Shown here: positions 38,355-48,218 of the stretch, in pieces
Layout of the letters: each line of letters begins with the position of its first letter
How positions within the stretch are numbered: the stretch's first letter is position 1
Origin: Candidatus Saccharicenans sp.
Lineage (GTDB): Bacteria > Acidobacteriota > Aminicenantia > Aminicenantales > Saccharicenantaceae
Length of the DNA stretch: 64,000 nucleotides
Reading direction: 5' to 3'
Assembly: GCA_026414545.1 (NCBI GenBank)
Contig: JAOAIU010000027.1
Span: 31,021 to 95,020, forward strand
Position numbers and translations under genes: made by a program
Notes under the pieces: model-generated
Told to the model about the DNA's origin: nothing
What the model saw: the letters and a program-made list of their open reading frames with translations, nothing else
Database searches by the model: none

Positions 38355-39739
38355 TTCAGCACCTCCCTGAGAACCTCAGCGTAGCGGTCAATCTTTTCCC
38401 GGCTGTGTTTTTCGGTGATGGTAACCAGGGCACATCTCTCCAGGCCCTGGTAGTCATTACCCAGAGACAAACCGCCCAGGATGCCTTTCTCCTCCAGCTT
38501 CTGTTTTATCCGCTCCCAGTCTGAAGGAAATTCCAGAACAAATTCGTTGAAAACCGGGCCGCCGAATTTTCGGCTGACACCCGGAATGGAGGTCAGCCTG
38601 TCAAGGGCATAAGCGGCTTTCTGCAGGTTGAGCCAAGCCATCTTCTTCAGTCCCTGCCGTCCCAGGGTCTCCAGGTAGATGGTGGCCCTCAAGGCACAGT
38701 GGGCCTGGTTGGTGCAGATGTTGGAAGTGGCTTTCTCCCGCCTGATATGCTGCTCACGAGTGGAGAGGGTCAGGACGAAACCCCGGCGGCCTTCGGCATC
38801 AACCGTCTGGCCGGCAATTCTTCCGGGAAGCTGCCGGACAAATTCTTTCTTGCAGGCCATGAAGCCGAGGTATGGTCCTCCGTAGCTCAGGGGAAGACCG
38901 AAGGACTGGGCCTCGCCGGTAACGATATCCGCTCCCAGTTTTCCCGGAGCTTCCAGGAGCCCCAGGCTCAGCGGCTCGGAAATGACCACGGCCAGCAGGG
39001 CATCATGCTTGTGGGTCAATTCTCCCAGGGTTTTCAGGTCTTCTACCACGCCAAAATAGTTGGGCGACTGGCAAAGGAGTACCGAGGTATGAGAATTAAG
39101 GGCTGATTCCAGGCCTTTCTGGTCAACCCGTCCCAACCGGTCGTAGGGTATTTCCACCACTTCCAGGCCGAGATTCCTGGTGTAGGTATAGATCACCTGT
39201 CGGTACTCGGGATGAACGTTGGAAGCCACCAGCAATCTTTTCTTATTTTTTATGCGATTGGCCATCAGCACTGCTTCGGCCGCACCGGTGGCTCCGTCGT
39301 AAAGAGAAGCATTGGCGATATCCAGACCAGTCAGCTGGCAGATGAGCGTCTGAAATTCAAAGATGACCTGAAGGGTGCCCTGACTGACTTCCGGCTGGTA
39401 GGGGGTGTAGGGAGAAACAAATTCTCCGCGCGAACTCAGGTAATCGACTACTGCCGGAATGAAATGGTCGTAGGCTCCCCCGCCCAGGAAGGAAAGATAA
39501 CGGTCAAACGAGTTCTTTTTTCCCCGCTCCTCAAAGTATTCCAGGATCTCCGGCTCGGACAGAGGGCCCGGCAGGTTGAGCAGCCCCTTCAACCTGATAC
39601 TTTCCGGAATGCAGCAGAACAGGTCCTCTACCGATTTAACCCCACACCGCTCCAGCATTTCTTTTTTGTCCCGGTCGCTGATAGGAATGTAGCTCATGTT
39701 CACTCCCTGTCTTCCCCGCGGGCTACGGCCCCGGGGCAT
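38351..39739 (-). CDS. gcvPA: Glycine dehydrogenase (decarboxylating) subunit 1
   Basis: FLGGGAYDHFIPAVVDYLSSRGEFVSPYTPYQPEVSQGTLQVIFEFQTLICQLTGLDIANASLYDGATGAAEA. The start may be the internal MSYIPISDRDKKEM. Confidence 0.96.
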   Translation of the reverse strand: MPRGRSPRGRQGVNMSYIPISDRDKKEMLERCGVKSVEDLFCCIPESIRLKGLLNLPGPLSEPEILEYFEERGKKNSFDRYLSFLGGGAYDHFIPAVVDYLSSRGEFVSPYTPYQPEVSQGTLQVIFEFQTLICQLTGLDIANASLYDGATGAAEAVLMANRIKNKKRLLVASNVHPEYRQVIYTYTRNLGLEVVEIPYDRLGRVDQKGLESALNSHTSVLLCQSPNYFGVVEDLKTLGELTHKHDALLAVVISEPLSLGLLEAPGKLGADIVTGEAQSFGLPLSYGGPYLGFMACKKEFVRQLPGRIAGQTVDAEGRRGFVLTLSTREQHIRREKATSNICTNQAHCALRATIYLETLGRQGLKKMAWLNLQKAAYALDRLTSIPGVSRKFGGPVFNEFVLEFPSDWERIKQKLEEKGILGGLSLGNDYQGLERCALVTITEKHSREKIDRYAEVLREVLK

Positions 39740-39749
39740 GATTAAATGA

Positions 39750-40136
39750 TTAATGCTCCAGGCCTTCCAGATACTTTTCGTAATCCGAAGCCTTCATCAG
39801 TTGGTTGAGTTCAGCCTTATCTTTTATTTTCAACCTGACAATCCAGCCCTGGCCGTGGGGATCCTTGTTTATCAGGTCCGGAGTCTGGGCCAGGTCAGAA
39901 TTAACGGCCACCACTTCACCCGAAATCGGAGAGTAGACATCGGAAACCGATTTGACCGATTCCACGCTGCCGATGGCTTGATGGGCTTCCAGGACCTTGC
40001 CCGGCTGGGGCAGGTCAACGTAGATGATGTCCCCAAGCTGTTTCTGGGCGAAATCGGTAATGCCCACCACGGCTTCTTCGCCTTCCAGTCTCAACCATTC
40101 GTGATCTTTGGTGTAGTAAAGATTGTCAGGATACAT
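39750..40136 (-). CDS. gcvH: Glycine cleavage system H protein
   Basis: GITDFAQKQLGDIIYVDLPQPGKVLEAHQAIGSVESVKSVSDVYSPISGEVVAVN (lipoyl Lys in ESVKS). Confidence 0.98.
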   Translation of the reverse strand: MYPDNLYYTKDHEWLRLEGEEAVVGITDFAQKQLGDIIYVDLPQPGKVLEAHQAIGSVESVKSVSDVYSPISGEVVAVNSDLAQTPDLINKDPHGQGWIVRLKIKDKAELNQLMKASDYEKYLEGLEH

Positions 40137-40176
40137 GAGTTCCTCCTTTGTCCTGAAAATTATCTAGGTTTCAAAA

Positions 40177-41271
40177 TTATTTTTTCTCTCTCTTGTAAAA
40201 AGGTGTCGGGACAACCCGGGCTTTAAGCTTTCTGTCCCTGATTCCGATTTCAAATTCGGTTCCAATCTCGGTGAACTCTATCGGCAGGTAAACCAGGCCG
40301 ATGGCCTTCTTCAAGTAAGGAGCAAAAGTCCCGGAGCAGACTTCCGACACCTGACGGCCGCCGGCAAAAACCGGGTAATGGGGCCGGGCAATGCCCTTAT
40401 CGACCACCTCAAACCCTACCAGTTTTTTCTTGAGGCCTTCCTGGAGCTGCTTTTCCAGGACGGCCTTGCCCAGAAAATCTCCTTTCTGGAATTTGACGAT
40501 CCACTTCAGGTCGGCTTCGAGTACCGTGGTCTTATCGCTGATGTCATTCCCGTAGAGCATCAGCTTAGCTTCCAGGCGCAGAGTATCCCTGGCTCCCAGG
40601 CCCACCGGCAGCAATCCCTTGGGCCCCCCCTCAGCCATGATAGCCTTCCAGATGATTTCCGGGTTTTCGGCCAGGGTATAGATTTCAAAACCGTCTTCAC
40701 CGGTATAACCGGTCCTGGAAACCAGGCAATGGATCCCCGCCACTTCGCCGAAGGCAAAGGTGAATGACTTCATCTGGCCAAGGTCGAGGTCGGTCAACGG
40801 CTGGAGAATTTCCTGGGCCAGCGGTCCCTGCAGGGCCAACTGGGAATGCTCGTCGCTCCGGTTGACCACGAAGACCTGGAAAGGGGCTGCTTTCTCTTTG
40901 ACCCAGGCAAAATCCTTGTCGGTGTTGGCGGCATTGACCACCAGCAGGTACTTGTCAGGAACGGACAGGCAGTAGACCAGCATGTCGTCAACAAAAGTTC
41001 CTTCGGGAGTGGTCAGGGCCGTGTACTGAACCTGGCCCGGGGCAAGTCTGGCCACGTCATTTGGAGTCAGGTACTGCACACAGGCCAGGGCTTCCGGTCC
41101 CTCTACGATGATTTCTCCCATGTGACTGACATCAAACAGACCAGCCCTGGTCCTGACGGCCAGGTGCTCATCAATTATTCCCTTGTATTCCACGGGCATC
41201 TCGAAACCGGCGAATTCCACCATCCTGGCCCCGGCTTGTTTATGAACCGCATTTAATCTCGTTTTTTTCAT
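40177..41271 (-). CDS. gcvT: Glycine cleavage system aminomethyltransferase T
   Basis: FAGFEMPVEYKGIIDEHLAVRTRAGLFDVSHMGEI; VSRTGYTGEDGFEIY; LGARDTLRLEAKLMLYGNDI. Confidence 0.97.
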   Translation of the reverse strand: MKKTRLNAVHKQAGARMVEFAGFEMPVEYKGIIDEHLAVRTRAGLFDVSHMGEIIVEGPEALACVQYLTPNDVARLAPGQVQYTALTTPEGTFVDDMLVYCLSVPDKYLLVVNAANTDKDFAWVKEKAAPFQVFVVNRSDEHSQLALQGPLAQEILQPLTDLDLGQMKSFTFAFGEVAGIHCLVSRTGYTGEDGFEIYTLAENPEIIWKAIMAEGGPKGLLPVGLGARDTLRLEAKLMLYGNDISDKTTVLEADLKWIVKFQKGDFLGKAVLEKQLQEGLKKKLVGFEVVDKGIARPHYPVFAGGRQVSEVCSGTFAPYLKKAIGLVYLPIEFTEIGTEFEIGIRDRKLKARVVPTPFYKREKK

Positions 41272-41352
41272 AATGATTCCTTTCGGTATTGTAATAAAAC
41301 TAAGCTAAATTAGTATCACAAATAGCAGCTCTCTTTCAAGTATCGGGGCAAC

Positions 41353-41380
41353 TTGTTAGCCCGCTCAATTTTGTTATAAT
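41353..41380 (+). promoter_or_regulatory. Sigma70-like promoter immediately upstream of argS
   Basis: TTGTTA (41353-41358), 16-nt spacer, TATAAT (41375-41380); ATG 41391 is 10 nt downstream. Confidence 0.65.
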
Positions 41381-41390
41381 TAGAAGCACG

Positions 41391-43328
41391 ATGTTCAGGA
41401 CAAAGAAGAAACTTAAAGAAAAAATACTGGCCAGGTTAAGCCCGGAATTTCCAGTAACCGCAGCCGAGCTGGAGCTAACTCCCACTCCCGACCAGAAACT
41501 GGGTGACCTGGCTCTGTCGATCGCTTTCCCCCTGGCCAAGAAGTTAAAAACCAGCCCCAGAACCATAGCCACCCGGGCGGCTGAGCTTCTGTCGGGAATC
41601 GAGGGTTTAAGCCGGGTGGAAGTCGCCGGAGCCGGTTATATCAACCTGTACCTAGACCGGGATAAGTTTTTCCGGGAAAAGCTGGCTGGTTTGAATCGGA
41701 CCGGGCTGGAACCGGAAGAAAAAAAGATCATAGTCGAGCACACCAACATCAACCCCAACAAAGCGGCTCACGTCGGGCACCTGCGCAACGCTTGCCTGGG
41801 TGATACCCTGGTGCGTTGCCTGCGGTACAGGGGCGAAAGAGTCGAGGTCCAGAACTACATCGATGATACCGGCGTCCAGGTGGTGGACGTCGTTTTCGGA
41901 CTGATGGAGCTGGAGAAAAAGTCCCTGGCCGACCTGGAAAGAATCGAGGGCCGGTTTGATTATTACTGCTGGGACCTTTATACCAGGGTTTCCCGCTATC
42001 TGGCCGAAAACCAGGAAGCCCAATCCAGGAAGGCCGCCATCCTTAAAAAAATCGAACATGGAGAATCGCCGGAAGCAGATTATGCCCACCTGGTATCACG
42101 TCGTATCCTGCGGGCTCACCTGGCCACCATGAAACGTCTTGACATCGGCTACGACGTGCTGCCCTGCGAGAGCAGCATCCTGAGGCTTAAGTTCTGGGAA
42201 AAGGCCTTTGCCCGTCTCCGGGAGAGTGGAGCCATCCACCTGTCCACGGAAGGAGAAAATGCTGGCTGCTGGGTGATGAAGCTGGAGGACGAACCGGAAC
42301 GGGAAAAGATAATCGTCCGTTCAGATGGCACGGTAACCTACGTGGGCAAGGACATTGCTTACCAGATGTGGAAGTTTGGACTTCTGGGACAGGATTTTTA
42401 TTACGAACCCTTCCTGGAAGATAACGGCCGGCCAGTCTGGATTTCCTCGCCCACTCCAACGGCCTACGACGTTCATTTCGGGGCCGGAAGCAAGGTTTAC
42501 AACGTCATCGATGTCCGTCAGTCCTACTTGCAGAAGGTGGTGGTTCAGGGACTGAAATCCCTGGGTTACCTGGAACAGGCAGAGAAATCAATCCATTTTT
42601 CATACGAGATGGTAGCCCTTTCGCCCAGGAGCCTGGCCGAAATCAACATCGACTTGTCGGAAGAAGACCGGGACAGAGCCTTCCTGGAAGTTTCCGGACG
42701 CAAGGGCGTGGGTATCAAGGCCGACGACCTGCTGGACCGCCTGGAAGAAAAAGCCCTGGCCGAGGTCAACAAGAGAAATCCCGAACTGCCAGAAAGCGCC
42801 CGCCGGGAGATTGCCAGGCAGATTGCCTCCGCCGCTGTGCGTTATTTCATGCTGAAGTACGCCCGTAATTCCCTCATCGTTTTTGACTTTGACGAGGCCC
42901 TCAATTTTGAGGGCGAAACCGGGCCCTACCTGCAATATACTGCCGTCCGCTTGCGGAGTATCTTCCGCAAGTTCCAGGAGCGCTTCGGAATTTCCGGCCA
43001 GGAGTTCCTTAGCCAGGTAGACCCGGAAACCATCCGCCTGTCCTTCCTGCCGGAAGAAGAAGCCCGGGATTTCTGGGACCTGGTGATCTATGCCTGCAGC
43101 CTGGATGAAGAAGTGCTGCGGGCCATAGCCACCCTGGAATTTGCCGGCCTGGCCAAGTTCACCTTCAACCTCTGCCAGAAGTTTAACAGCTATTACCACC
43201 ATTACCCCGTCCTGGCCGAGAAGGACCAGAATCTGCAAACCCTGAGATTGCTGACCATACATTTTATCCACGAGATACTCTGTCAGGCCCTTGACCTGAT
43301 GGGTATCCGGGTTCCAGATAAAATGTAA
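41391..43328 (+). CDS. argS: Arginine--tRNA ligase
   Basis: EHTNINPNKAAHVGHLRNACLGDTLVRCL (HxGH class I); YIDDTGVQVVDVVFG; C-terminal anticodon-binding domain ending GIRVPDKM. Confidence 0.97.
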   Translation: MFRTKKKLKEKILARLSPEFPVTAAELELTPTPDQKLGDLALSIAFPLAKKLKTSPRTIATRAAELLSGIEGLSRVEVAGAGYINLYLDRDKFFREKLAGLNRTGLEPEEKKIIVEHTNINPNKAAHVGHLRNACLGDTLVRCLRYRGERVEVQNYIDDTGVQVVDVVFGLMELEKKSLADLERIEGRFDYYCWDLYTRVSRYLAENQEAQSRKAAILKKIEHGESPEADYAHLVSRRILRAHLATMKRLDIGYDVLPCESSILRLKFWEKAFARLRESGAIHLSTEGENAGCWVMKLEDEPEREKIIVRSDGTVTYVGKDIAYQMWKFGLLGQDFYYEPFLEDNGRPVWISSPTPTAYDVHFGAGSKVYNVIDVRQSYLQKVVVQGLKSLGYLEQAEKSIHFSYEMVALSPRSLAEINIDLSEEDRDRAFLEVSGRKGVGIKADDLLDRLEEKALAEVNKRNPELPESARREIARQIASAAVRYFMLKYARNSLIVFDFDEALNFEGETGPYLQYTAVRLRSIFRKFQERFGISGQEFLSQVDPETIRLSFLPEEEARDFWDLVIYACSLDEEVLRAIATLEFAGLAKFTFNLCQKFNSYYHHYPVLAEKDQNLQTLRLLTIHFIHEILCQALDLMGIRVPDKM

Positions 43329-43374
43329 CCATATCCGTTTCTCAAGCTTTCATATTCAGAAAGGAGGTTGGCCG

Positions 43375-44301
43375 ATGATTGAGACTGAACAGCTAACCAA
43401 AAAGTATGGCGACCTGGTGGCCATACAGAATCTGAGTTTCAGGGTGGAGGAAGGCCGGATCTGGGGCCTGCTGGGACCCAACGCCGCCGGCAAAACCACT
43501 ACCATGCGGATTCTGACCGGCTACCTCCCGGCCACATCCGGACGGGCCTCGGTGGCCGGGTACGATGTTTTTGAACAGGCCGAGGCCGTCAAGCAATCCA
43601 TTGGCTATCTTCCGGAAACCGTTCCCCTCTATCCCGAAATGACCGTGGAATCCTACCTGGGATTTGTAGCCGAGATCAAGAAAGTTCCGGCCGCCCGAAA
43701 GAAGGCCGCGGTAGACAGGGCGGTGCAGATTGCCGGGCTGCAATCCGTGAGGAAAAGGTTGATAAGAAACATTTCCCGCGGCTACAAGCAGCGCACCGGC
43801 ATCGCCCAGGCCCTGATTCATAACCCCAGGGTGGTCATCCTGGACGAGCCAACCATAGGCCTGGACCCGGCCCAGATCAAGGAAATTCGGGACCTGATCA
43901 AATCGCTCAAGGGCGAACACACGGTCATGCTCTCCACCCACATCCTGGCTGAGGTCAAGGAAGTCTGCGACGGGGTGGTGATCATCAACGAAGGAAAGCT
44001 CATGGCCTCGGGTTCGCTGGAAGAGCTGGCCAGGAGCTTCAGCCAGAACGACGGCGTCTACCTGAAGCTGGACCGCGCCGATGGAGAGGTCCTGAACCTC
44101 TTCCGGCAACTTCCCGGTCTCAAAGAGGCAGCCCTGGACGGGGCCGAAATCAGGCTGGAATGGCCCTGGGGCCAGGACTTAAGAACCCAGGTGCTGAAGC
44201 TCTGCCTGGATAAAAGACTGGAAATAAGAGAAATGCGCTCCCTGGCCATGAACATCGAAGAGCTTTATCTGAGAATCGTCTCGGGAGGTATGGAACAATG
44301 A
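43375..44301 (+). CDS. ABC transporter ATP-binding protein (GldA-like)
   Basis: GLLGPNAAGKTTTMRILTGYLPATSG (Walker A); NISRGYKQRTGIAQALIHNPRVVILDEPTIGLDP. Confidence 0.95.
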   Translation: MIETEQLTKKYGDLVAIQNLSFRVEEGRIWGLLGPNAAGKTTTMRILTGYLPATSGRASVAGYDVFEQAEAVKQSIGYLPETVPLYPEMTVESYLGFVAEIKKVPAARKKAAVDRAVQIAGLQSVRKRLIRNISRGYKQRTGIAQALIHNPRVVILDEPTIGLDPAQIKEIRDLIKSLKGEHTVMLSTHILAEVKEVCDGVVIINEGKLMASGSLEELARSFSQNDGVYLKLDRADGEVLNLFRQLPGLKEAALDGAEIRLEWPWGQDLRTQVLKLCLDKRLEIREMRSLAMNIEELYLRIVSGGMEQ

Positions 44302-45065
44302 GCGCCGTCTGGTCAATAACCAAAAAAGAACTGGTTTCCTACTTCACCTCTCCCATCGCCTACATCGTCATCGCCATCTTCATTCTGCTCTCGGGCTTTT
44401 TCTTCTACAGCCTGGTCTGGTGGTTCAATACCCAGGCCATGCAGATGGCCCAGAACCCCTACTATTTCCAGCAGATTAACATCAACCAGATGGTTTTTGC
44501 CCCGCTCTTTCACAACCTGAGTATCATACTGCTGCTGATGCTGCCGGTGGTTTCCATGAGGCTGTTTTCAGAAGAAAAGAAGATGGGAACTGAAGAGCTG
44601 CTGTTCACCTCTCCGGTGTCGGTCATCCAGATCATCCTGGGCAAATACCTGGCCGCGCTGATAGTCCTGCTGGCCATGCTGGTCCTCAGCGCCATTCCCA
44701 CGATTTTCACCTTTGTCCACGGCAACCCAGAGCCTGTACCCTACCTGCTCGGTTATCTGGGCCTGTTCCTGCTGGGGGCAGCCTTTCTGGCCCTCGGCAT
44801 TTTCTGGTCGGCCCTGACCGAAAACCAGATCGTCTCGGCCGTGCTGACTTTTGGCACCTTGCTCCTGTTCTGGGTTTTGAGCTGGGCCGCTTATTCGGCC
44901 CGCGGGCTCTGGCAGGATGTCCTGAACTACCTGTCGTTCTTCGAACACTTTGACGGAATGACCAAGGGAATCCTGGACACCAGCGACCTGGTCTATTACC
45001 TGAGCTTTGCCTTTTTCGGTCTTTTCCTGACCCATTCCGTGATTCAATTCCGCCGCTGGAGGTGA
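44298..45065 (+). CDS. ABC transporter permease (ABC-2, GldF-like)
   Basis: AVWSITKKELVSYFTSPIAYIVIAIFILLSGFFFY; LLMLPVVSMRLFSEEKKMGTEELLFTSPVSVIQIILGKYLAAL. Confidence 0.93.
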   Translation: MSAVWSITKKELVSYFTSPIAYIVIAIFILLSGFFFYSLVWWFNTQAMQMAQNPYYFQQININQMVFAPLFHNLSIILLLMLPVVSMRLFSEEKKMGTEELLFTSPVSVIQIILGKYLAALIVLLAMLVLSAIPTIFTFVHGNPEPVPYLLGYLGLFLLGAAFLALGIFWSALTENQIVSAVLTFGTLLLFWVLSWAAYSARGLWQDVLNYLSFFEHFDGMTKGILDTSDLVYYLSFAFFGLFLTHSVIQFRRWR

Positions 45066-45069
45066 GACC

Positions 45070-46683
45070 ATGAACTGGCTGAAGAATTACCTGAATTACA
45101 TAAGCCTCGGACTGCTGGCCCTGGCCGTGGTGGTGCTGGCCGTCTGGCCCCAGTACCGAACGGCAGCCTTTATAATAGGAGCGGCCGGCATTGTGGCCCT
45201 CGCCGTTTATATCATCGTCAATCTGGCCGAACTAAAAGAGGGACTCAAGCGCCGCTCGTTCCTCTATTCGAGCAATATGCTCCTGGTCATCGTGCTGGTG
45301 CTGGCCATCCTGGTGGTTCTCAACTTCTTTCTGGCCAAGCATCATTACCGAGTGGATTTCACCTCTTCCAAAATTCACAGCCTGTCAGCACAATCGGTGA
45401 GCGTGGCCAAGAATCTGAAACAGGATGTCCACATCAAGGCTTTTTTCCGGGACAGTAACGTCAGCCGCCAGACGATGGAAAATCTGCTCAAGAACTACTC
45501 TTACCATTCCGCCCGGATAAAATACGAATTCATAGACCCGGATAAGAATCCTGGACTGGTCAAGAAGTATGACGTTACTCAGGATGGAACGACAGTTTTT
45601 GAGTGCGGCGACAAGGAGAACAGAATTACCACCACTTCTGAAGAAGATGTAACCAACGCCCTGATCAAGGTTACCAGGGCTTCGAAAAAGGTCATCTATT
45701 TTCTTGAAGGCCACGGAGAAAACTCCATCGACGATACCGGTGATGTCGGTTTCAGCACGGCCAAGACCGAGCTGGAAAAAATCGGTTACCAAGTCAAGAA
45801 GCTGACCCTGGCCCTGTCAGACAATTTCCCGAAGGACTGCGCCCTGCTCATTGTGCCCGGACCCAGGAAGGGCCTGTTGCCCAACGAACTTGAGACTCTG
45901 AAGAAGTTTCTCCAGACCGGCGGGCGGGTATTGTTCATGGTTGACCCGGAAACCTCCTCCGGGCTGGAGACTTTCCTGGCCGATTACGGGATCAAGCTGG
46001 AGAATGACCTGGTGGTGGACACCGTTTCCAGGTTGCTGGGCGGCGACTACTTCATGCCGGTGGTAACCGAATACGAAAGCCACGACATCACCAAGAACTT
46101 TCGCTACGCCACCTTCTTCCCCCTGGCCCGGTCGGTGGAAATCTCCGAAACCAAACCGGAAGGCCTGACTCTGAACAGTCTGGCTAAGACCAGCGCCAAT
46201 TCCTGGGCTGAAAAGCAACTGGACAAAACCGAAGTCACCTTCGACCAGGGGAAAGACCGGCAGGGCCCCATCACCCTGGCCGTGGTCGGCAGCAAGAAAG
46301 TGGAAGTAAAAGAAGAAAAGGCTGAAAAAAAGCCAGAAGAAAATAAAGAAAAGACCGGGACGGCTGAAGAGAAGACAGAAACTAAAAAAGAGGAGGCCTC
46401 GGCCACTCCCCGCGAAGAAAGACTGGCCGTGTTCGGGGATTCGGACTTCATCACCAACAAGTACTACAACCTGTCGGGCAACGGCAATTTCTTCCTCAAC
46501 ACGGTCAACTGGCTGACCGAAGAAGCCGACCTGATTTCCATCCAGCCCAGAACCACTGCCCCCCGCTCCATCAGCCTGACGCCCAGCCAGGGTCGGTTTC
46601 TGATGTTCCTGTCAGTCATCCTGCTGCCGGTGGCCGTGCTGGCCGCCGGCCTGAGTATCTGGTTCAGAAGGAGGTCGTTATGA
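45070..46683 (+). CDS. GldG family ABC transporter auxiliary protein
   Basis: TM pair, then DFTSSKIHSLSAQSVSVAKNLKQDVHIKAFFRDSN, VIYFLEGHGENSIDD, LLIVPGPRKGLLPNELETLKKFLQTGGRVLFMVDP; Lys/Glu-rich insertion; C-terminal TM. Confidence 0.9.
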   Translation: MNWLKNYLNYISLGLLALAVVVLAVWPQYRTAAFIIGAAGIVALAVYIIVNLAELKEGLKRRSFLYSSNMLLVIVLVLAILVVLNFFLAKHHYRVDFTSSKIHSLSAQSVSVAKNLKQDVHIKAFFRDSNVSRQTMENLLKNYSYHSARIKYEFIDPDKNPGLVKKYDVTQDGTTVFECGDKENRITTTSEEDVTNALIKVTRASKKVIYFLEGHGENSIDDTGDVGFSTAKTELEKIGYQVKKLTLALSDNFPKDCALLIVPGPRKGLLPNELETLKKFLQTGGRVLFMVDPETSSGLETFLADYGIKLENDLVVDTVSRLLGGDYFMPVVTEYESHDITKNFRYATFFPLARSVEISETKPEGLTLNSLAKTSANSWAEKQLDKTEVTFDQGKDRQGPITLAVVGSKKVEVKEEKAEKKPEENKEKTGTAEEKTETKKEEASATPREERLAVFGDSDFITNKYYNLSGNGNFFLNTVNWLTEEADLISIQPRTTAPRSISLTPSQGRFLMFLSVILLPVAVLAAGLSIWFRRRSL

Positions 46684-48074
46684 AATTCAGGACGACTCTC
46701 ATTCTTCTGGCAATTTTTATCATGCTCCTGGGGGTGGTCCTCCTCCTGGAACACCGCTCGGAAAAGGCCCAGGAGAAAAAAGAGGCAGCCGAAAAACTCA
46801 CCGATTTCAAGGCTTCCGAGGTGGAAAAGCTCAGCCTGAAGAAAGAAGACGGCTCGATTATCACCCTGAAAAAAGACGACCAGGGGCACTGGCAGATTGT
46901 GGAACCGCTGGTAGCCGAAGCCGACGAATACGAAGCGAACAGTCTGGCCGAAAACTTCGCCAGCCTTCGCCTGGACAAGGTAGTGGAAGACAGAACGGAT
47001 AACCTGGCCGCCTATGAAATCCCCCGGAAGGAGGTTAGCCTGTGGCTTAAGGGACAGAACCAGCCGGTGGTCATTCAGATCGGTATGGAAAATCCCCTGG
47101 ACAGCTCTCTCTATGCTCGTCGAACTGACCGCCAGCAAGTGGTCTTGCTACCGTCGCACTTAAAATACAGTCTGGACAAGAAGGTTTTTGACCTGAGGAA
47201 AAAAGACGTCCTGAAGTTTGAAACGGCCAAGGTGCTGTCAATCGAGCTGAAATCAAAGGACATTAGTTGGAAGGTCCGAAAAGAAGGAGAGACCTGGCAG
47301 TTTATTCAACCGCTGGTGGCCCTGGCCTCCAAATACCAGGTTGATAATCTCCTGGACAGCCTGTCTGGATTGCGGGCTAAGGACTTTCTGGCCGAAGACA
47401 AAGACCAAGAAAAACTCAGGCAATACGGATTGGACAATCCTGAGTTCACCGTGATTCTCGGTCTTCAGGACAGCCAGGAACTGATTTTTTCGATCAATCG
47501 GAAAGATAATAAAGTAGTGGCCACCAATTCCCTGGCCAGAAAAATCATAGAAGTTGACAGCCAGATCGCAACCGACCTGGGCAAAAAGGTAGACGACCTC
47601 CGTGAGAAAAAAGTGGCCAGCTTTAATTCCTGGGAAGCCGTCGGAATCGGCCTGAAGAAAGAAGGCTGGCAACTGGCTGCGGTCAAGGAAAAAGTCAAGG
47701 AAAAGGGACAGGAACAGGAAAAGTGGTTCCTGACTGGAGCCGACGGAAAAAAAGAGCCAGCCGACGAGTCGAAAATTGAATCGCTATTGCGAAAACTGGA
47801 ATATCTGGAAGCCGCCGAGTTCATAGACAAACCGGCAGACCTCAAGGAATACGGGCTGGACCGGCCATCACTGGAGGTTACGATCAAGGTAAAACCGGCT
47901 GAAAAAGAGGAAAGGGAAATCCGGCTCCTGGTGGGAAAGGAAAACACCGAAAAGCAGCAGGTGGTGGTGAAAAACCGAGACTGGCCATATCTTTTCAGGG
48001 TAAGTTCTGACTTTTTGAAAGAAATGCCGACTAAACTTGAGGACTGGCAATCGGGTTCAACCGGCAAGAAATAA
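46680..48074 (+). CDS. DUF4340 domain protein
   Basis: N-terminal TM; repeated VEKLSLKKEDGSIITLKKDDQGHWQIVEPL / VLSIELKSKDISWKVRKEGETWQFIQPL segments; last gene of the exporter operon. Confidence 0.88.
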   Translation: MKFRTTLILLAIFIMLLGVVLLLEHRSEKAQEKKEAAEKLTDFKASEVEKLSLKKEDGSIITLKKDDQGHWQIVEPLVAEADEYEANSLAENFASLRLDKVVEDRTDNLAAYEIPRKEVSLWLKGQNQPVVIQIGMENPLDSSLYARRTDRQQVVLLPSHLKYSLDKKVFDLRKKDVLKFETAKVLSIELKSKDISWKVRKEGETWQFIQPLVALASKYQVDNLLDSLSGLRAKDFLAEDKDQEKLRQYGLDNPEFTVILGLQDSQELIFSINRKDNKVVATNSLARKIIEVDSQIATDLGKKVDDLREKKVASFNSWEAVGIGLKKEGWQLAAVKEKVKEKGQEQEKWFLTGADGKKEPADESKIESLLRKLEYLEAAEFIDKPADLKEYGLDRPSLEVTIKVKPAEKEEREIRLLVGKENTEKQQVVVKNRDWPYLFRVSSDFLKEMPTKLEDWQSGSTGKK

Positions 48075-48181
48075 GCGAGCCGGCCGGTTTGTAGCGGCAG
48101 AAGGAATGGCCCAGCGACTGGAACTATCGCCCCGGCCACCTCAAAAGCCCTGGTCCCGAAGATAGCCAAGATAACTTCCTG

Positions 48182-48210
48182 TTGAAATCGGCCTTAAAAT
48201 TTGTTAAATA
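48182..48210 (+). promoter_or_regulatory. Sigma70-like promoter immediately upstream of GAF-GGDEF gene
   Basis: TTGAAA (48182-48187), 17-nt spacer, TAAATA (48205-48210); ATG 48219 only 8 nt downstream. Confidence 0.6.
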
Positions 48211-48218
48211 TATAGCCA

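Noticed and set aside
41272-41390. Possible glycine riboswitch upstream of gcvT
   Set aside because: The 119-bp gap also holds the argS promoter, and no tandem glycine aptamer consensus was visible; only a TTGAAA-type promoter and an SD for gcvT.
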